DNA of 49,468 bases from Alphaproteobacteria bacterium. GTDB lineage: Bacteria; Pseudomonadota; Alphaproteobacteria; Sphingomonadales; Sphingomonadaceae. Position numbers and translations under genes: made by a program. The notes beneath the pieces were generated by a model, which saw nothing but the letters and a program-made list of their open reading frames with translations, searched no databases and was not told where the DNA came from. This document shows, one piece after another, positions 34,568 through 44,214 of the stretch; within the stretch, counting starts at the first letter, position 1; each line of letters starts with the position of its first letter. Where the stretch lies: positions 1 to 49,468 of the forward strand of contig JAFAZW010000090.1 of the NCBI GenBank assembly GCA_019239415.1, in the 5' to 3' direction.

Positions 34568-34652
34568 GTCATGCCGGACTCGATCCGACATCCACCTCGT
34601 TCTTGCACGGCCCGCCGAAAGGAAAGGTGGACCCGGATCAACCGGGGTGACG
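34568..34652. repeat. Degenerate inverted repeat (CGTCATCCCGGC family)
   Basis: CGTCATGCCGGACTCGATCC from 34568 and an imperfect reverse complement ending GATCAACCGGGGTGACG at 34652, with a central ATCCACCT/AGGTGGAC. It is related to the cleaner copies at 26466-26550 and 45136-45226. It lies between the SPOR gene stop and the nagZ start, 38 bases from the latter. Confidence 0.7.
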
Positions 34653-34678
34653 CAGCTCCCCTCACGCCGCGTCGATCG

Positions 34679-35407
34679 TCACACCCTGAGGCACTGCTCC
34701 CCGGCGACCTTGAGGCGGCCGCAGATGCCGGCGGCGTCGGGGCCGCTCGCGCGCAGGCGATACCAGGTCTTGCCGCCGACCTCGGCCGAGACGACGCTGT
34801 GCGACAGCGGGGCGAGATAGGCGAAACGGCTGGCCATCGCCTTCCACGCCTTTTCCGCCATCGCCCCGCTGGGGAAGGAGCCGAGCTGGATCGTTGCGCC
34901 GCCCGACGCCGCGGCGGGCGCGGGAGTCGGGGCGGGCGCCTTGATCGTGCCGGCGGCGGGCTTCTTCTCCGGAGCCTTGGGCTGCGGCTGGGCCTGCGCC
35001 GTCTGCTGCGGCGCCGGCGGCTGGGGCTGCGCGCCTTTCTGGACCGGCGCCTCGGGGACGGCGGCGGTGTTGATCTTGCCCTTGGGGTCGGCGCCGGCGC
35101 TGGCCTGGAAGGCGGTGTCGCCCTCGCCTTCGACGGTCATCCCGCCGGGCTGGGTCGGCTTCACCTTGTAGGCGCCGGGCTGGGCCTTGATCAGCTCCGG
35201 CTCCGCGCCGGCGTGGCGCGCGGCGCCGCGATTGCCGAGCCAGAAGATGCCGCCGACGACGCCGCCGATCGCGACCAGCCCGATCAGGACGGCAACGATG
35301 AGCTTCAATGCGGAGGGGCCCTCGCCGCGGCCGTCTTCCTCGACCGCCTCGAGCCACGGGAGGCGGTCGTCGAGCGCGGGATCGTCGGCGCGAACGTCGG
35401 TCATCAC
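34679..35407 (-). CDS. SPOR domain-containing protein
   Basis: 242 residues. A cytosolic N-terminus (40 residues, acidic) precedes one membrane helix (about 30-52, [25 protein letters not shown]). A proline/alanine/glutamine-rich periplasmic linker follows ([20 protein letters not shown]). The SPOR domain closes the protein ([22 protein letters not shown] to [24 protein letters not shown]). SPOR domains bind denuded glycan strands at the division site. Coupled to argS by ATGA overlap. The argS-SPOR-nagZ order is conserved in alphaproteobacteria. Confidence 0.88.
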   Translation of the reverse strand: MMTDVRADDPALDDRLPWLEAVEEDGRGEGPSALKLIVAVLIGLVAIGGVVGGIFWLGNRGAARHAGAEPELIKAQPGAYKVKPTQPGGMTVEGEGDTAFQASAGADPKGKINTAAVPEAPVQKGAQPQPPAPQQTAQAQPQPKAPEKKPAAGTIKAPAPTPAPAAASGGATIQLGSFPSGAMAEKAWKAMASRFAYLAPLSHSVVSAEVGGKTWYRLRASGPDAAGICGRLKVAGEQCLRV

Positions 35408-37134
35408 TGCATCTCCTCCGCGGCGGCCACCCCCATGATGCGAAGGCCGACGCGAATAACCTGCCCTATCGCAGCCGCCAATTCTAGCCGCGCCCGGGTT
35501 AATGCCTGATTATCCTCGACAAGGAAGCGGCGCGACGGGTCGTCGTTGCCGCGATTCCACAAGGCGTGGAACGCACCGGCAAGGTCGCCGAGGTAAAAGG
35601 CGATGCGGTGCGGCTCGTGGGCCTGCGCGGCGCCTTCGACGACGCGCGGGAATTGCGCCGCGACCTTGACGAGGGCCAGCTCCTCGGCGTCGAGCAAACC
35701 GAGATCGACAGGCGCGGCCGTATCGATCCCGGCCGCCGCCGCCTTGCGGTGCAGCGACCGGACGCGGGCATGGGCGTATTGGACGTAGAAGACGGGGTTG
35801 TCCTTCGACGCCTCGACGACCTTGGCGAAGTCGAAGTCCATTTGGGCGTCGTTCTTGCGGGTCAGCATGGTGAAGCGGACGACGTCCTTGCCGACTTCCT
35901 CCACCACTTCGGCGAGCGTCACGAAGCTGCCCGAGCGCTTCGACATCTTCACCAGCTCGCCGTTCCGCAAGAGCCGCACCATCTGGACGAGCTTCACGTC
36001 AAGCGCCGGCCGGCCGGCCAGTGCCTCGACCGCCGCCTGCGTCCGCTTGACGGTGCCGGTATGGTCGGCGCCCCAGACGTTGATCAGCTCGTCGGACGCC
36101 TGCAGCTTCTGCATGTGGTAGGCGGTATCGGCGGCGAAATAGGTCCAGCTGCCGTCGGACTTCCTGATCGGACGGTCCTGGTCGTCGCCGAACGCCGTCG
36201 ACCGGAACAGGAGCAGCTCGGTCGGCTCCCAATCCTCCGTGCTCTTGCCCTTGGGCGGCGGCAGCGTGCCCGTGTAGACCAGCCCCTTCGCGTCGAGCAC
36301 GGCGATCGCGCGGTCGACGGCGCCGGATTCCTGGACCTCCCGCTCCGATGCGAACAGGTCGTGATGGACGCCAAGCTCGGCGAGGTCGCGCCGGATGAGG
36401 TCGAGCATCGCCGCGACCGCGCGGCGGCGGAACGGGTCGAGCCATTCGCTCTCCGGCGCGTCGGCAAAGCGCTCGCCGAACTCGGCGGCGAGAGCGGCGC
36501 CCACCGGCTTCAGATAGTCGCCCGGATACAGCCCCTCCGGGATCGCGCCGATCTGCCGGCCGAGCGCCTCGAGGTAGCGCAGGTGCGCGGAGCGGGCGAG
36601 GACGTCGACCTGGGCGCCCGCGTCGTTGACATAATATTCGCGGATCACCTGGAAGCCGGCGAACTCGAGCAGGCTGGCCAGCGCATCGCCGACGACGGCG
36701 CCGCGGCAATGGCCCATGTGCATCGGGCCGGTCGGGTTCGCCGAGACATATTCGACGTTGACCCGCTGGCCGCCGCCGATCGCCGAGCGGCCGTAACTGT
36801 CCCCCGCCTCCAGGATGGCGAGCAGCTCGTCGTGCCAGACGCCGGGCTCGAGCCGGATGTTGATGAAGCCCGGACCGGCAATCTCCGCGCTCGCCACCTC
36901 CGGCAGCGTCTCGAGCTTCGGCGCGATCAGGCCGGCGAGGGCGCGCGGGTTGGTGCCGGCGCGCTTCGCCAGCACCATCGCGGCGTTGGTGGCGAGGTCC
37001 CCGTGGCTCGGATCGCGCGGCGGCTCGACGGCGACCGCGCCCCGGTCGAGCCCGGGCGCGAGCTGCCCCTCCCCCGCGAGCGCGTCGAGGGCGTCGGCGA
37101 CATGCGCGGCGAAGCGGGCGTAGAGCGTGCTCAC
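35404..37134 (-). CDS. argS: Arginine--tRNA ligase
   Basis: 576 residues, a class I synthetase. The ArgS N-terminal domain comes first, then the HIGH-type ATP site as [30 protein letters not shown] stands for the KMSKS loop, as usual in ArgS. The anticodon-binding helix domain ends the protein ([19 protein letters not shown] near its start). It charges tRNA-Arg in the cytosol. Its stop overlaps the start of the SPOR gene by 4 bases; the dgt gene ends 65 bases upstream. Confidence 0.95.
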   Translation of the reverse strand: MSTLYARFAAHVADALDALAGEGQLAPGLDRGAVAVEPPRDPSHGDLATNAAMVLAKRAGTNPRALAGLIAPKLETLPEVASAEIAGPGFINIRLEPGVWHDELLAILEAGDSYGRSAIGGGQRVNVEYVSANPTGPMHMGHCRGAVVGDALASLLEFAGFQVIREYYVNDAGAQVDVLARSAHLRYLEALGRQIGAIPEGLYPGDYLKPVGAALAAEFGERFADAPESEWLDPFRRRAVAAMLDLIRRDLAELGVHHDLFASEREVQESGAVDRAIAVLDAKGLVYTGTLPPPKGKSTEDWEPTELLLFRSTAFGDDQDRPIRKSDGSWTYFAADTAYHMQKLQASDELINVWGADHTGTVKRTQAAVEALAGRPALDVKLVQMVRLLRNGELVKMSKRSGSFVTLAEVVEEVGKDVVRFTMLTRKNDAQMDFDFAKVVEASKDNPVFYVQYAHARVRSLHRKAAAAGIDTAAPVDLGLLDAEELALVKVAAQFPRVVEGAAQAHEPHRIAFYLGDLAGAFHALWNRGNDDPSRRFLVEDNQALTRARLELAAAIGQVIRVGLRIMGVAAAEEMQ

Positions 37135-37198
37135 TATTCCATCCTGACCGGGGAGCCGCGCCTGTAGCGGATCGCGGCCGGAAAGGTCCAGTGGCGGC

Positions 37199-38365
37199 TC
37201 AGAAGGCTTCCGGCAGCTCCACCGGCCCCACCAGTTCCCGATACTGGCGGATGGCGAAGCGGTCGGTCATCCCGGCGATATAGTCGCCCACGGCGCGCAG
37301 CGTCGCGACGCGCTCAGGGTCGCGCGGGCGCCAGTCGGGAGGAAGGAGCGCGGAGTCGGCGGCGAAGGCGGACCACAGTCCGGCGACGACCTGCTGCGCC
37401 TCGGCACGGACGGCCGCGACCTTCGGCGCATTGTACATGCGGGTGTGGAGGAAGGTCCGCAGCGCCTTCTCCTCCTCAGCCAGCGGAGCGGAGAAGCCGG
37501 CGAGGGCGCGGCCGGCGGCGCAAACATCGTCGAGGCTGGCCACGCCGGCGACGCCGACGCGGCGGCGAACCTCCGCCAGCACGTCGTTGACCATCAGGCC
37601 GATCTGGTCGCGCACCAATTCGGGCAGCAGGCGGGTGTCGGGCACCTGGGGATGACGCGCTTTCACCCCGGACCAGAGCCGCGCGACGAGGGGGACTTCG
37701 AGCAACTCCTCCAGCGAGAAGAGACCGGCGCGCAGACCGTCGTCGATGTCGTGATTGTCGTAAGCAATGTCGTCGGCGATGGCGGCGACCTGTGCCTCGA
37801 GGCTCGGCCAGGAAGCGAGCTCCAGGTCCCACTCCGCGTCGGCCTCCGCGAGCGCCCAGGGCAGGGGCGCGGCGACCGGGCCGTTATGCTTGGCGAGCCC
37901 TTCCAGGGTCTCCCAGGTCAGATCGAGACCGGGATGGGTCGGATACGGGCTCTCCAGCTTCGTCAGCAGGCGGAGCGTGTGGGCATTGTGGTCGAAGCCG
38001 CCTGCCTCGGCCATCGCCGCGGTCAGCGCGTCCTCGCCGGAATGGCCGAAGGGCGGGTGGCCGATGTCGTGGGCGAGACAGAGCGCCTCGGTCAGATCCT
38101 CGTTGAGTCCGAGGGCGCGGGCGAGGGTGCGGCCGATCTGCGCCACTTCGAGGCTGTGGGTGAGGCGGACGCGGAAATGGTCGCCGTCCGGGGCGACGAA
38201 GACCTGGGTCTTGTGGCGGAGGCGCCGGAACGGGATCGAGTGGACGATGCGGTCGCGGTCGCGCTGGAAGGCGTCGCGGGGGCCGCGGGTCCCGCCCTGC
38301 GGCTCGCCGTGGCGCCGGCCGCGCGTGCGCGCGGGGTCGGCGGCGAGGTGGGCGAGCGGCCTCAC
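37199..38365 (-). CDS. dgt: Deoxyguanosinetriphosphate triphosphohydrolase-like protein
   Basis: 388 residues from a GTG that overlaps the stop of the previous gene (GTGA). The HD-domain signature appears as [32 protein letters not shown], then [18 protein letters not shown] (the HD pair) and [17 protein letters not shown]. Such enzymes hydrolyse dNTPs to deoxynucleoside and triphosphate and help limit dNTP pools. The dgt-argS-SPOR-nagZ order is usual in alphaproteobacteria. Confidence 0.92.
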   Translation of the reverse strand: MRPLAHLAADPARTRGRRHGEPQGGTRGPRDAFQRDRDRIVHSIPFRRLRHKTQVFVAPDGDHFRVRLTHSLEVAQIGRTLARALGLNEDLTEALCLAHDIGHPPFGHSGEDALTAAMAEAGGFDHNAHTLRLLTKLESPYPTHPGLDLTWETLEGLAKHNGPVAAPLPWALAEADAEWDLELASWPSLEAQVAAIADDIAYDNHDIDDGLRAGLFSLEELLEVPLVARLWSGVKARHPQVPDTRLLPELVRDQIGLMVNDVLAEVRRRVGVAGVASLDDVCAAGRALAGFSAPLAEEEKALRTFLHTRMYNAPKVAAVRAEAQQVVAGLWSAFAADSALLPPDWRPRDPERVATLRAVGDYIAGMTDRFAIRQYRELVGPVELPEAF

Positions 38366-40062
38366 TTCGCCGGAAGCTTGGCGACCTTCTCGCCGGCGGG
38401 GCTGGTCCAGGCGAACGCCTTGAGCTTCTTCTCGGCCAGCTCGTTGACGAAGTCCCGGGCCTCGTCCTTGGAGGGGAAGGGTCCGACGAGGATGCGGTTC
38501 GTCTCGCCCATCGGCGCCGTCCAGGCCGCGCGGGTCGCAAGCAGCTTGCCGGCCTTGGCCCGGAGCCGCTTATACTCGCCGGGCAGCGTCTCCTCGTCGT
38601 CGCCGATCCCGAGCTGGACCCAGTGGCGCGCCGCTTCCTTCGGCTCGGCTTTCCTGACCGGGACGGGAGGTTTCTTGGCGCCGCCGGCGGCGGGCGCGGA
38701 GTGCGGAACCTTCGGGCCATAGGCGGCCGCGCGCACCGGCGGCACGACCGGCCCCGGCAGGGTCGCCACCGTCGCCGCGAGATCCGCGAGGCGGGAGTGG
38801 CCCGCCGCGGGACGGACGGGCGCGGCCACATCCTCGGCGGGAGGCGGCGGCGATGCCGTGTCGAGCGGATGGGCGAGAGCGAGCACCGGCGCCCGCACGG
38901 CCGCGGCCGGTTCGGGCCGCGGGCGACTGTCCGAGACGCGGGGGTGGACGCGCGGCAGGGCCGGGCGGCTCAGCGACCAGTCGGTCGGCTGGGCGCTGCC
39001 GGCGACGCGCACCGGCGCGGCGGAGGCGGCGCCGGGCTGACGCCGGACCGGCGGTGGCGCCGCGACCGGCTGGGGCCGCTCGGGGACCGGCTGCGTGCGG
39101 ACCGGCGGGGCGTCCTCCTCGACGTCGTCGCTCGCCTGCGCCGGGGCGGCGCGGACGAGGCTGGCGGTGCTGCGGCCGAGCGCCGGCTGGCGCGGATCGG
39201 GTCGGCCGGCATCGACCGGGGGCGCGCCTGTGCCGGCATTCAGCGACACGACGTTGGAGCGGAATTCGTTCATCGCATAACCCGACGCCGGCGCGGTGCG
39301 GCCGTCCTGCGGGAAATGACCGAGATGGACGGCGAGCGCGCGGTCGGCCGGGCTGAGCGCCGGGAGGCGGGCGAGAAACGGCATCAGCGCCGCCCCCTGG
39401 CCGCCGGGCATGCTCGCCTCGACGACGCGGGCGGCATCGGCGGCATCGCCGGTCAGTGCCAGAACGAGGGCGCGGGTCCGATCGGCGGCCGGGCCGCGGC
39501 CGTCGAGCTGCTCGTCGAGGGTACGCAGCGCTTGCTCCCGCTCGCCGCTGATCGCGAGCGACAAAGCGAGGCGGCAGACGATGTCGGGGGTGCGCGCGCG
39601 CTGGAGCGCGAGGCGGTAGTCCCGCTGCGCGCGGCGCTGGTCGCCAAGGATGTCGTAGGCGAGGCCGCGGTCGCCGGCGAACTCCGCCTCCGGAATGCCG
39701 AGCTCGGCCGCATCCTTGAAGAACTTGATCGCCGCGTGGGGCTGCTCGAGCTGTACGAGCGCCGTGCCGATCCACATCTTGATGCGGCCGTCGCGGGGGG
39801 ATTCGTCCTCGGCGCGGGCGAGAAAGCCGAGCGCCGCCTGCGCATCGCCGACCTGGAGAGCGGCACGGCCGGCACCCGTCAGCGCGTCGACGCTGCGCGG
39901 ATTGGCCGCGAGCATCTTGAGGTTGCGCGACAGCGCATCCCCCGAAGCATCCTGCGAGAAGCCTGTCGTCGGTTGTGCCGCGGCTGCCGGCCCCCCGGCC
40001 AGCACCATCCCCGCGCCGAGCACGGCCAAGCCGTGCAGGACGCCCCTCGTCCAATGTGTCAT
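38362..40062 (-). CDS. Periplasmic TPR and SPOR domain protein
   Basis: 566 residues. A signal peptide (VLHGLAVLGAGMVLAGGPAAAAQ) is followed by tetratricopeptide-like helical repeats to about residue 230 (VDALTGAGRAALQVGDAQAALGFLARA; AIKFFKDAAELGIPEAEFAGDRGLAYDILGDQRRA). A long disordered Pro/Ala/Arg-rich region runs from about 260 to 470. The SPOR domain is at the C-terminus (WVQLGIGDDEETLPGEYKRLRAK to VGPFPSKDEARDFVNELAEK). It would sit at the septum and bind both denuded peptidoglycan and partner proteins. It is the first gene of the leftward dgt-argS-SPOR-nagZ run and is preceded by the REP cluster. Confidence 0.86.
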   Translation of the reverse strand: MTHWTRGVLHGLAVLGAGMVLAGGPAAAAQPTTGFSQDASGDALSRNLKMLAANPRSVDALTGAGRAALQVGDAQAALGFLARAEDESPRDGRIKMWIGTALVQLEQPHAAIKFFKDAAELGIPEAEFAGDRGLAYDILGDQRRAQRDYRLALQRARTPDIVCRLALSLAISGEREQALRTLDEQLDGRGPAADRTRALVLALTGDAADAARVVEASMPGGQGAALMPFLARLPALSPADRALAVHLGHFPQDGRTAPASGYAMNEFRSNVVSLNAGTGAPPVDAGRPDPRQPALGRSTASLVRAAPAQASDDVEEDAPPVRTQPVPERPQPVAAPPPVRRQPGAASAAPVRVAGSAQPTDWSLSRPALPRVHPRVSDSRPRPEPAAAVRAPVLALAHPLDTASPPPPAEDVAAPVRPAAGHSRLADLAATVATLPGPVVPPVRAAAYGPKVPHSAPAAGGAKKPPVPVRKAEPKEAARHWVQLGIGDDEETLPGEYKRLRAKAGKLLATRAAWTAPMGETNRILVGPFPSKDEARDFVNELAEKKLKAFAWTSPAGEKVAKLPAK

Positions 40063-40153
40063 CGTGGCCTCACCAAGCCCGAGGAGGCGAAGCCGAGCAA
40101 TGGCTTAGCGGCGGGATGGGCTGCGCGGGCGGTGAGCAGTTACGTTAGTAGCT

Positions 40154-40265
40154 GGGGACACGTACTTGTACCTGTCCCCCTGGTGCGCCAGGGGGACAGG
40201 TGGGGACATGTACTTGTACGTGCCCCCATCCGCCGCACGAGGGACACGTACAAGTACATGTCCCC
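40154..40265. repeat. Cluster of REP-like palindromes (GGGGACACGTAC family)
   Basis: Three related units. Unit A at 40154-40179 reads GGGGACACGTACTTGTACC and closes TGTCCCC. Unit B at 40202-40226 starts GGGGACATGTACTTGTACG. Unit C at 40240-40265 is nearly the reverse complement of B. Between A and B a CCCCCTGG/CCAGGGGG hairpin (40176-40195) links them. The same family recurs as a perfect 38-base palindrome at 46106-46143. The form, an imperfect palindrome starting GGGGACA, is like REP elements mobilised by REP-associated tyrosine transposases (RAYTs). The cluster begins 12 bases after the ftsZ stop. Confidence 0.85.
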
Positions 40266-40277
40266 CTCACGTTGCGG

Positions 40278-41771
40278 TTACTGGTTGTTCTGCCGGCCCA
40301 GGAAGCGCGGGATGTCGAGCGGGTCGCGGCGGTTCCGGGCGGGGGCCGGCGGCTCCTCGTCGACCTGCGCCTTGGCGGCGCCGCGGGCGATGTTGGACAT
40401 CCGCTCGAACAGGGTGCCGCCCTCGCGCGCCGGCTTCGGCTCGGGAGCGGCTGCGGCCGGCTCGTCGCCGATCAGCCAGCTGCGGCTGCCGGGCGCGCGG
40501 GCCTCCGGGCCGCCGGTGAACGCCTCGTCGACGAAGCCCTCGCCCTCGTCGTCCGCCATGTCGCCGCCGAGCAGCAGCTCGTCCGAGGCTGCCTCGGCCG
40601 GCGTGTCGAGCGTCAGCTCCTCCGCTTCCGGCGCCGCGGCGAGATCGAGCTCGTCGGTCGCAGCGGTGGCGGCCGCTTCCGGAGCGGGAACCGGCTCGGG
40701 CTCGGCTTCGGGCACCGCCTTCTTCGTTTCGGCGGGCGCCGCGGTGCGGCTCGCGCCCGGGAAGGCGAAGACCTTGGCCGGGGCCGGCGGCGCCATCGTC
40801 ACCGCCTCGGCGTCGATGCCGGTGGCGACGACGGAGACCCGGATCTTGCCCTGGAGGTCGTTGTTGAAGGCCGAGCCCCAGATGATGTTGGCGTCCGGAT
40901 CGACCAGCTCCTTGATGTGGCTGGCAGCCTCGTCGACTTCCATCAGGCGCATGTCCTCGCCGCCGGTGATCGAGATGATGACGCCCTTGGCGCCCTTCAT
41001 CGAGACGCCGTCGAGCAGCGGGTTGGCGATCGCCTTTTCGGCCGCCTCGATCGCGCGGTTGTCGCCCGAGGCTTCGCCGGTGCCCATCATCGCCTTGCCC
41101 ATCTCGCCCATCACCGAGCGGACGTCGGCGAAATCGAGGTTGATGAGGCCGGGCATGACCATGAGGTCGGTGATGCCGCGCACGCCCTGCTGCAGCACCT
41201 CGTCGGCCATCTGGAAGGCCTCCTTGAAGGTGGTGTTCGGGTTGGCGATGCGGAACAGGTTCTGGTTGGGGATGACGATGAGGGTATCGACGTGCTGCTG
41301 GAGCTCGTTGATGCCCGCGTCGGCCGAGCGGCCGCGGCGGTTGCCCTCGAAGCTGAACGGCTTGGTGACGACGCCGACGGTCAGGACGCCCTTGTCGCGC
41401 GCCGCCTTGGCGATGACCGGCGCGGCGCCGGTGCCGGTGCCGCCGCCCATGCCGGCGGCGATGAAGCACATGTGCGCGCCGTCGAGCGCCGCCTCGATCT
41501 CCTCGAGCGCCTCTTCGGCGGCGGCCTTGCCGATCTCCGGCCGCGAGCCGGCGCCGAGGCCCTGGGTGATCCTGAGGCCGAGCTGGATGCGCTGGCCGGC
41601 CGGCGAGGCGTTCAATGCCTGCGCGTCGGTATTGGCGACGATGAAGTCGACGCCCTGCACCTCGTTGGCGATCATGTTGGCGACGGCGTTGCCGCCCGCG
41701 CCGCCGACGCCGATCACGCTGATCCTGGGCCGAAGTTCATCCACTTCCGGACGGATGAAATCGATGCTCAT
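40278..41771 (-). CDS. ftsZ: Cell division protein FtsZ
   Basis: 497 residues from the ATG at 41771 ([15 protein letters not shown]), which has GGGGGAGAAG about 8 bases ahead; the frame also opens 30 bases earlier. GTPase features: [16 protein letters not shown], the tubulin signature [15 protein letters not shown], and [11 protein letters not shown]. After the tubulin-like core (to about 320) comes a long acidic, low-complexity linker of about 150 residues ([22 protein letters not shown]). The C-terminal peptide [13 protein letters not shown] binds FtsA and other partners. FtsZ forms the division ring. It is the last gene of the leftward dcw cluster, with its own promoter region upstream (41802-41947). 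Confidence 0.97.
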   Translation of the reverse strand: MSIDFIRPEVDELRPRISVIGVGGAGGNAVANMIANEVQGVDFIVANTDAQALNASPAGQRIQLGLRITQGLGAGSRPEIGKAAAEEALEEIEAALDGAHMCFIAAGMGGGTGTGAAPVIAKAARDKGVLTVGVVTKPFSFEGNRRGRSADAGINELQQHVDTLIVIPNQNLFRIANPNTTFKEAFQMADEVLQQGVRGITDLMVMPGLINLDFADVRSVMGEMGKAMMGTGEASGDNRAIEAAEKAIANPLLDGVSMKGAKGVIISITGGEDMRLMEVDEAASHIKELVDPDANIIWGSAFNNDLQGKIRVSVVATGIDAEAVTMAPPAPAKVFAFPGASRTAAPAETKKAVPEAEPEPVPAPEAAATAATDELDLAAAPEAEELTLDTPAEAASDELLLGGDMADDEGEGFVDEAFTGGPEARAPGSRSWLIGDEPAAAAPEPKPAREGGTLFERMSNIARGAAKAQVDEEPPAPARNRRDPLDIPRFLGRQNNQ

Positions 41772-41836
41772 CGGATCTTCTCCCCCTCTGCTCTCGCCCA
41801 TTGGGACACGCGATTAACCTGTTCTTTGCACACGCC

Positions 41837-41947
41837 GAATCGCCCACGCGAGCGAAAAGTTAACGACCCCGTAATTTTTCGGTGGATGAAACGGCAACTG
41901 AGTCCGAAATGTCACGGCAAGTGAGTCTCCGGGGCCACGGGTGAGTC
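41837..41947. promoter_or_regulatory. Cluster of four GANTC (CcrM-type) sites upstream of ftsZ
   Basis: GAATC at 41837-41841 and GAGTC at 41900-41904, 41923-41927 and 41943-41947 all fall in the 176-base span between the ftsA stop and the ftsZ start codon. The three GAGTC copies are spaced 23 and 20 bases apart within a loose repeat (TGAGTC then a CAC near the middle). GANTC is the target of the alphaproteobacterial cell-cycle methyltransferase CcrM; in Caulobacter, ftsZ is among the genes whose promoter carries such sites. Confidence 0.6.
41859..41874 (-). promoter_or_regulatory. Near-consensus CtrA box in the ftsZ promoter region
   Basis: On the minus strand the sequence reads TTAC-GGGGTCG-TTAAC, which differs by one base from the CtrA consensus TTAA-N7-TTAAC. 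It lies 88 bases upstream of the ftsZ start codon. In Caulobacter CtrA represses ftsZ. A CtrA protein is not encoded in this window. Confidence 0.5.
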
Positions 41948-43219
41948 TCAAAAGCCACTCCTGAACGCGGCGACGAGGCGCTGGACGAGGCCGCCGCCGC
42001 CGCTCCCTTTCTGCACCACCTGGTCCTTGGGCATCACGGAGCGCAAGTCGAGCTCGTTCGACGCGGCGAACTGGGCGAGGCCGACGAGCGTCGTGAAGGC
42101 CGGGCCGGAATGGGCGTCCGGCAGGCCCGGCAGGCTGGGGCGGCCGACGCGGACGGCGCGGCCGAGCACGCCCTGGGCGTAGTCCGCGATGCCCTTCAGC
42201 TCCGACCCGCCGCCGGTCAGCACGACCTGCCGCCCGAACGGCCCGGCGAAGCCGAGGTCCTTCAGCGCCCCGGCGATCTCGCCGGTCAGGTGTTCGAGCC
42301 GCTGGCGGATGACGGCGATGAGCTGGGCGCGGGTGATGCGCGCGGCCTCCGTCCCCTCCTCCGAGCCGGCGATGGGCGACAGCTCGATCATGTCGTGATT
42401 GTCGCGCGGGCTCGCCATCGCCGAGCCGTAGAAGCATTTCATCCGCTCCGCCTCGACCCGGCGCGTGCCGAAGGCGGAGGCGATGTCGTCGGTGATGTCG
42501 ATGCCGCCGACGGCGAGCGACTTGAGGCCGAGCAGCATGCCGCCGGCGAACACCGAGACGTTGGTGACGCCGGCGCCCAGTTCGACCAGGGCGACGCCGA
42601 GCTCGCGCTCCTCCTCGCTGAGGCAGGCCTTGCCCGCCGCGACCGGCGAGGCGACGATCGCCTCGACGCCGAGGTGGGCGGAGCGGACGCAGAGGTCGAG
42701 GTTCCTGACCGGCGACGGCTCGGCGGCGATGACGTGGATGTCGACCGCCAGCCGGTCGGCGTGGAGCCCGAGCGGCTTCTTCACCCCCTGCAGGCCGTCG
42801 AGCGTGTAGAGCGCCGGCAAGGCGTGGAGGATCATCTTGCCCTCGGCGTCGATCGACTCGCGCCCGACGGTGAGGAGCTGGTCGACATCCTCCCGGGCGA
42901 CACGGCGGCCGCCGATCTGGACTTCGACGCTCGCCAGCGACGAGACGAGGCCGCCGGCGGAGAAGCCGACGAAGACGTCCTCGATGTTGGTCGCGGCGAT
43001 CCGCTCGGCCTGCTCGACCGCTTCGCGGATCGCGCCTTCAGTCTTCTCCATGTCGGCGATGTAGCCGCGGCGGACGCCCTGGCTCTGGCGCTGGCCGGTG
43101 CCGAGGATCTTCAGCGACCCGTCGTCGGCCGGCTCGGCGATGAGGGCCGAGACCTTCGACGAGCCGACGTCGAGGGCGGTGACGAGCCTCCGGGCGGGAG
43201 TCACGGCGGGACGCTTCAT
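41948..43219 (-). CDS. ftsA: Cell division protein FtsA
   Basis: 423 residues. Actin-like fold with phosphate-1 motif VTALDVGSSKVSALIAEP, the SHS2-type 1C subdomain with EGAIREAVEQAERIAATNIEDVFVGFSAG, phosphate-2 ALVELGAGVTNVSVFAGG and adenosine motif VLTGGGSELKG. The C-terminal helix (GGGLVQRLVAAFRSGF) is the amphipathic membrane anchor. FtsA tethers FtsZ to the inner membrane. Its start overlaps the ftsQ stop by 1 base (TGATG). 176 bases separate its stop from the ftsZ start. Confidence 0.95.
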   Translation of the reverse strand: MKRPAVTPARRLVTALDVGSSKVSALIAEPADDGSLKILGTGQRQSQGVRRGYIADMEKTEGAIREAVEQAERIAATNIEDVFVGFSAGGLVSSLASVEVQIGGRRVAREDVDQLLTVGRESIDAEGKMILHALPALYTLDGLQGVKKPLGLHADRLAVDIHVIAAEPSPVRNLDLCVRSAHLGVEAIVASPVAAGKACLSEEERELGVALVELGAGVTNVSVFAGGMLLGLKSLAVGGIDITDDIASAFGTRRVEAERMKCFYGSAMASPRDNHDMIELSPIAGSEEGTEAARITRAQLIAVIRQRLEHLTGEIAGALKDLGFAGPFGRQVVLTGGGSELKGIADYAQGVLGRAVRVGRPSLPGLPDAHSGPAFTTLVGLAQFAASNELDLRSVMPKDQVVQKGSGGGGLVQRLVAAFRSGF

Positions 43220-44214
43220 CAGATCGTCTTCGTCGCGTCGGGCACCGGGCCCGCCCGGTGCTTCGGACCGGGCGCCACCGGAGGATTCGCCGGGGGAGTC
43301 ACCGGAGCGACCGGAGCAACCGCGGCGGGACCCGCCGCTGCCCCCGGGGGTACCTCCGGCGCGATCGCCGGGACGCTGCTTCCGGGCTCGTTCGAGACCC
43401 GGATGACGAACTTGCCCGGGATGCGCATGTCGAAGCGGACGAAGCCCTTGCCGAGCAGCTGCCTGGCCTGGTCCATCTGCGCGAAGCGGGCGAGCGCGCG
43501 GCGCGCCTCGGCGTCGCCCTCCGGCAACGCCAGCACCTCGCCGGAATGGAACCTGAGGTCCCAGCGCCGCCCGCCGATCCAGGTCGCGCCGGCGAGCACC
43601 GGCTTCAGGCGCGGCGCCGACGCGACGAGGTCGGACAGGGCGACGGCCTGCCGATTGGCGTCCGGGCCGATGAGCAGCGGCAGGTCCGGCATCGACTCCA
43701 GGCGCACCGGCGCGAGGACCGCGCCTTCCGCGTCGACGAGGGCGAGGCGCCCCTCATTCTGCCAGATCGCCGCCGGCTGGCGCTCGACGATGTCGACGAC
43801 GAGCGTGTCCGGCAGCCGCCGCGACACGCGCGCGTCCTTGATCCACCCGAACTTCAGCAGCCGCCGGCGGGTCGCTTCGAGGTCGACGAGGGGCATGGCC
43901 GACGAGGCCTGGTCGAAGGCGATGTTGTAGATTTCGAGCTGCGGCACGTGGGTCGCGCCCTTGATCTCGACATGCTTCAGGGCGAAGCCCGCCTCCCCGG
44001 CCGCCTCGCCGAGCGTGCCGCCGACCATTTGCGGCAGGCGCAGCACGAGCAGGGCGGCGACGGCGAGCGCGACCAGCATGGCGACGAAGATCCAGCCGCT
44101 GACGCGCCGGACGAGTTCGCCGAGCGGGCTCGGCGGCGGCGCCTTGCCGCGGCCGCGCGTCTGCGCCTTGCCCTTCGGCTTCGCGCGCGGGCGGGAGACG
44201 GCCTTGGCGCTCAT
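43219..44214 (-). CDS. ftsQ: Cell division protein FtsQ
   Basis: 331 residues from the ATG at 44214, which overlaps the ddl stop (ATGA). A basic cytoplasmic N-terminus (KPKGKAQTRGRGK) precedes one membrane helix at about 41-62 (IFVAMLVALAVAALLVLRL). A POTRA domain (about 75-145, FALKHVEIKGATHVPQLEIYNI to IKDARVSRRLPDTLVVDIVERQP) and the FtsQ beta domain follow. After about residue 275 a Pro/Ala tail (AIAPEVPPGAAAGPAAVAPV) of 50 residues is unusual in length. FtsQ links FtsB/FtsL to the early divisome. Confidence 0.93.
   Translation of the reverse strand: MSAKAVSRPRAKPKGKAQTRGRGKAPPPSPLGELVRRVSGWIFVAMLVALAVAALLVLRLPQMVGGTLGEAAGEAGFALKHVEIKGATHVPQLEIYNIAFDQASSAMPLVDLEATRRRLLKFGWIKDARVSRRLPDTLVVDIVERQPAAIWQNEGRLALVDAEGAVLAPVRLESMPDLPLLIGPDANRQAVALSDLVASAPRLKPVLAGATWIGGRRWDLRFHSGEVLALPEGDAEARRALARFAQMDQARQLLGKGFVRFDMRIPGKFVIRVSNEPGSSVPAIAPEVPPGAAAGPAAVAPVAPVTPPANPPVAPGPKHRAGPVPDATKTI

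Noticed and set aside
40154-40265. CRISPR array
   Set aside because: The units are too few, differ in sequence and orientation, and lack regular spacers; they are REP-like palindromes.
38623-41817. Very long plus-strand open frame (over 1000 codons) opposite the TPR/SPOR and ftsZ genes
   Set aside because: It covers two well-identified genes on the other strand and the REP cluster; composition is that of an antisense shadow (Ser/Arg/Ala runs).
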